A stretch of DNA of 64,000 nt from Bugula neritina (taxonomy: Eukaryota > Bryozoa > Gymnolaemata > Cheilostomatida > Bugulidae): contig OZ037771.1 of assembly GCA_964035545.1 (NCBI GenBank), forward strand, positions 11,908,980-11,972,979, given 5' to 3'. The position numbers and the translations under genes were made by a program. The notes under the pieces are model-generated. The model worked only from the letters and a program-made list of their open reading frames with translations. It was not told the origin of the DNA and ran no database searches. Each line of letters begins with the position of its first letter. The stretch's first letter is position 1. This document shows positions 63,085 to 64,000 of this stretch, piece after piece.

Positions 63085-63135
63085 CTTTATTACTACTAGT
63101 TTCATGTACATTGAATATGCACAGTCTTCAGATAA
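63085..63135 (-). ncRNA. Hammerhead-like relic
   Basis: The reverse strand reads ATCTGAAGA, a partly paired arm TGTGCAT..ATGTACA, then GAAAC TAGTAG. The spacing resembles CUGAUGA..GAAA of a hammerhead, but U7/A-type positions differ (CTGAAGA) and no good stem III and cleavage site is visible. It sits between two (TA)n tracts, like the intact motif at 61708. Confidence 0.35.
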
Positions 63136-63173
63136 AATGTTCAGGTTTAGTATAACAAGAATAAAAACACATG

Positions 63174-63174
<1 letters not shown>

Positions 63175-63249
<75 letters not shown>
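63175..63249. repeat. (TA)n microsatellite
   Basis: About 37 perfect TA units. Confidence 0.95.
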
Positions 63250-63253
<4 letters not shown>

Positions 63254-63306
63254 GTTATAAAGCCAATGGATTAAAATTTATAGCTGGAGATTGAAAGATT
63301 AAAATG

Positions 63307-64000
63307 TCAAGTCACATTCTCTAGGAGGAGCTTTCTAGCGTGCCTGCATGTTGTTACAATCTCATTGCGGCTGTTAAGTGAGGATAGATGCGGCTTGCAA
63401 ACTATGAAGTACTTTTCTAGCAGGCACAGCTTGCAGAGTGGTGATTGCTTGTTGCATGGTTGCGCTCTGGCTAAAATCTTCCACTTTATCTCATAGGCTA
63501 TGTTGTTGGCTTTTAATTTCCATATATGTTTACTCAGCTCAGTGGAGTTTTGTCTATTGATGTTCTTGAAGCTGGCTGTGTGGTCATTGTACTGATACTT
63601 AAACTGGTTCTGGGTCAGTCCCACATATGTTTCTACCGCCGTGTTGTTGTTGTTTGTGACTGTCGCTTGATAAACGACAGCCTCAGTACAGCATTGGCCA
63701 CTCATTGAGCAATTACCTTTAATTTTGCAGTTGCAAGGCTTGGTGTGGCGTACATGTTCCTGTGAGTTCAATGCTTTCTTGTTGTGGCCATTTATAATAG
63801 CTGCTATATTGGGCATGCAGCTATATGACAGTTTTAATGTTTTGCTATTAAAAAATTTGTGTAGTTCATGCATGGTTTGGAGGGAACTCCTCGCTGATGA
63901 TTTTGAGGAATTCTTTGCCGATGTTATTAGTTACATTTTTACTAAAAAGAGGGTTGAACCATGTTGCCTTCTTTCTGCGATTTGGTTTATTTGTGACTTC
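63307..64000 (-). pseudogene. Penelope-like element: GIY-YIG endonuclease end, runs off the window
   Basis: Frame 63307-63873 reads SYSCMPNIAAIINGHNKK, a cysteine cluster CNCKIKGNCSMSGQCC, then the GIY-YIG-like core AVVYQATVTNNNNTAVETYV with YVGLTQNQFKYQYNDHTASF and ELSKHIWKL. It ends CRHARKLLLENVT and a stop. This is the C-terminal endonuclease of Penelope-like retroelements. From 63874 to 64000 the preceding segment is in another frame (RRKKATWFNPLFSKNV); a duplicated CATG near 63866-63873 shifts it. The RT domain would lie beyond 64000. The protein would cut target DNA for insertion, but this copy is frameshifted. Confidence 0.87.

Overview
This is a eukaryotic, AT-rich, animal-type genomic window. 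It has genes with GT-AG introns, two recognisable multi-exon host genes, and a very heavy load of transposable elements. The exact organism cannot be read from the sequence. The mix of Ty3/gypsy elements, an APE-type LINE and a Penelope-like element, plus a coding remnant of a kind I associate with cnidarian and sponge repeats, suggests an early-branching marine invertebrate; this is inference.

Host genes. (1) 25048-27340 (+): the 3' part of an NHL-repeat (beta-propeller) gene with four exons whose phases all agree. A decayed second copy of its main exon lies at 19235-19690. (2) 33532-40303 (+): a complete six-exon lipid phosphate phosphatase (PLPP/PAP2) gene of 310 codons with all three catalytic motifs and a 4.6 kb first intron. 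Its exon 5/intron 5 boundary has been amplified into ten in-frame 30-bp units that carry repeated splice donors.

Mobile DNA. Six Ty3/gypsy copies are named G1-G6 here. G1 (676-2661, +) is an LTR-less, internally deleted fragment. G2 (4951-16933, -) is a full element with TSD ATAT; its left LTR carries a 767-bp CAC..GTG-ended DNA transposon, and its 3' internal region carries an intact LINE (7276-10871, +, one 1049-aa endonuclease/RT ORF). G3 (about 21080-24060, -) is a badly decayed pol interrupted by a 752-bp MITE. G4 (42132-49576, +) is a young-looking full element with gag, pol and a third ORF. G5 (49905-54396, +) is a deletion derivative that lost RT, RNase H and the integrase core but kept protease, the integrase zinc finger and the third ORF. 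G6 (54737-60237, -) has lost gag and half of its 5' LTR. G2, G4 and G5 have primer-binding sites complementary to the 3' end of a leucine tRNA. G2 and G4 share a GTTAAAC shift site between gag and pol. G4 and G5 share a third ORF with two zinc fingers and a charged tail, apparently reached by splicing; G2 has a broken remnant of its tail.

Other repeats. A 2-kb head-to-head inverted duplication lies at 2816-4852. A LINE 5' fragment lies in PLPP intron 1. There are minisatellites at 29829-30240 and 39717-40016. The right end (61700-64000, -) holds the 3' part of a Penelope-like element: a GIY-YIG endonuclease coding region and, 1.6 kb downstream, a complete minimal hammerhead ribozyme next to (TA)n.

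Strongest candidates for something undescribed: the zinc-finger third ORF of the Ty3/gypsy elements with its splice signals, the tandemly amplified exon-intron boundary in PLPP, and the compact hammerhead with its Penelope-like neighbour.
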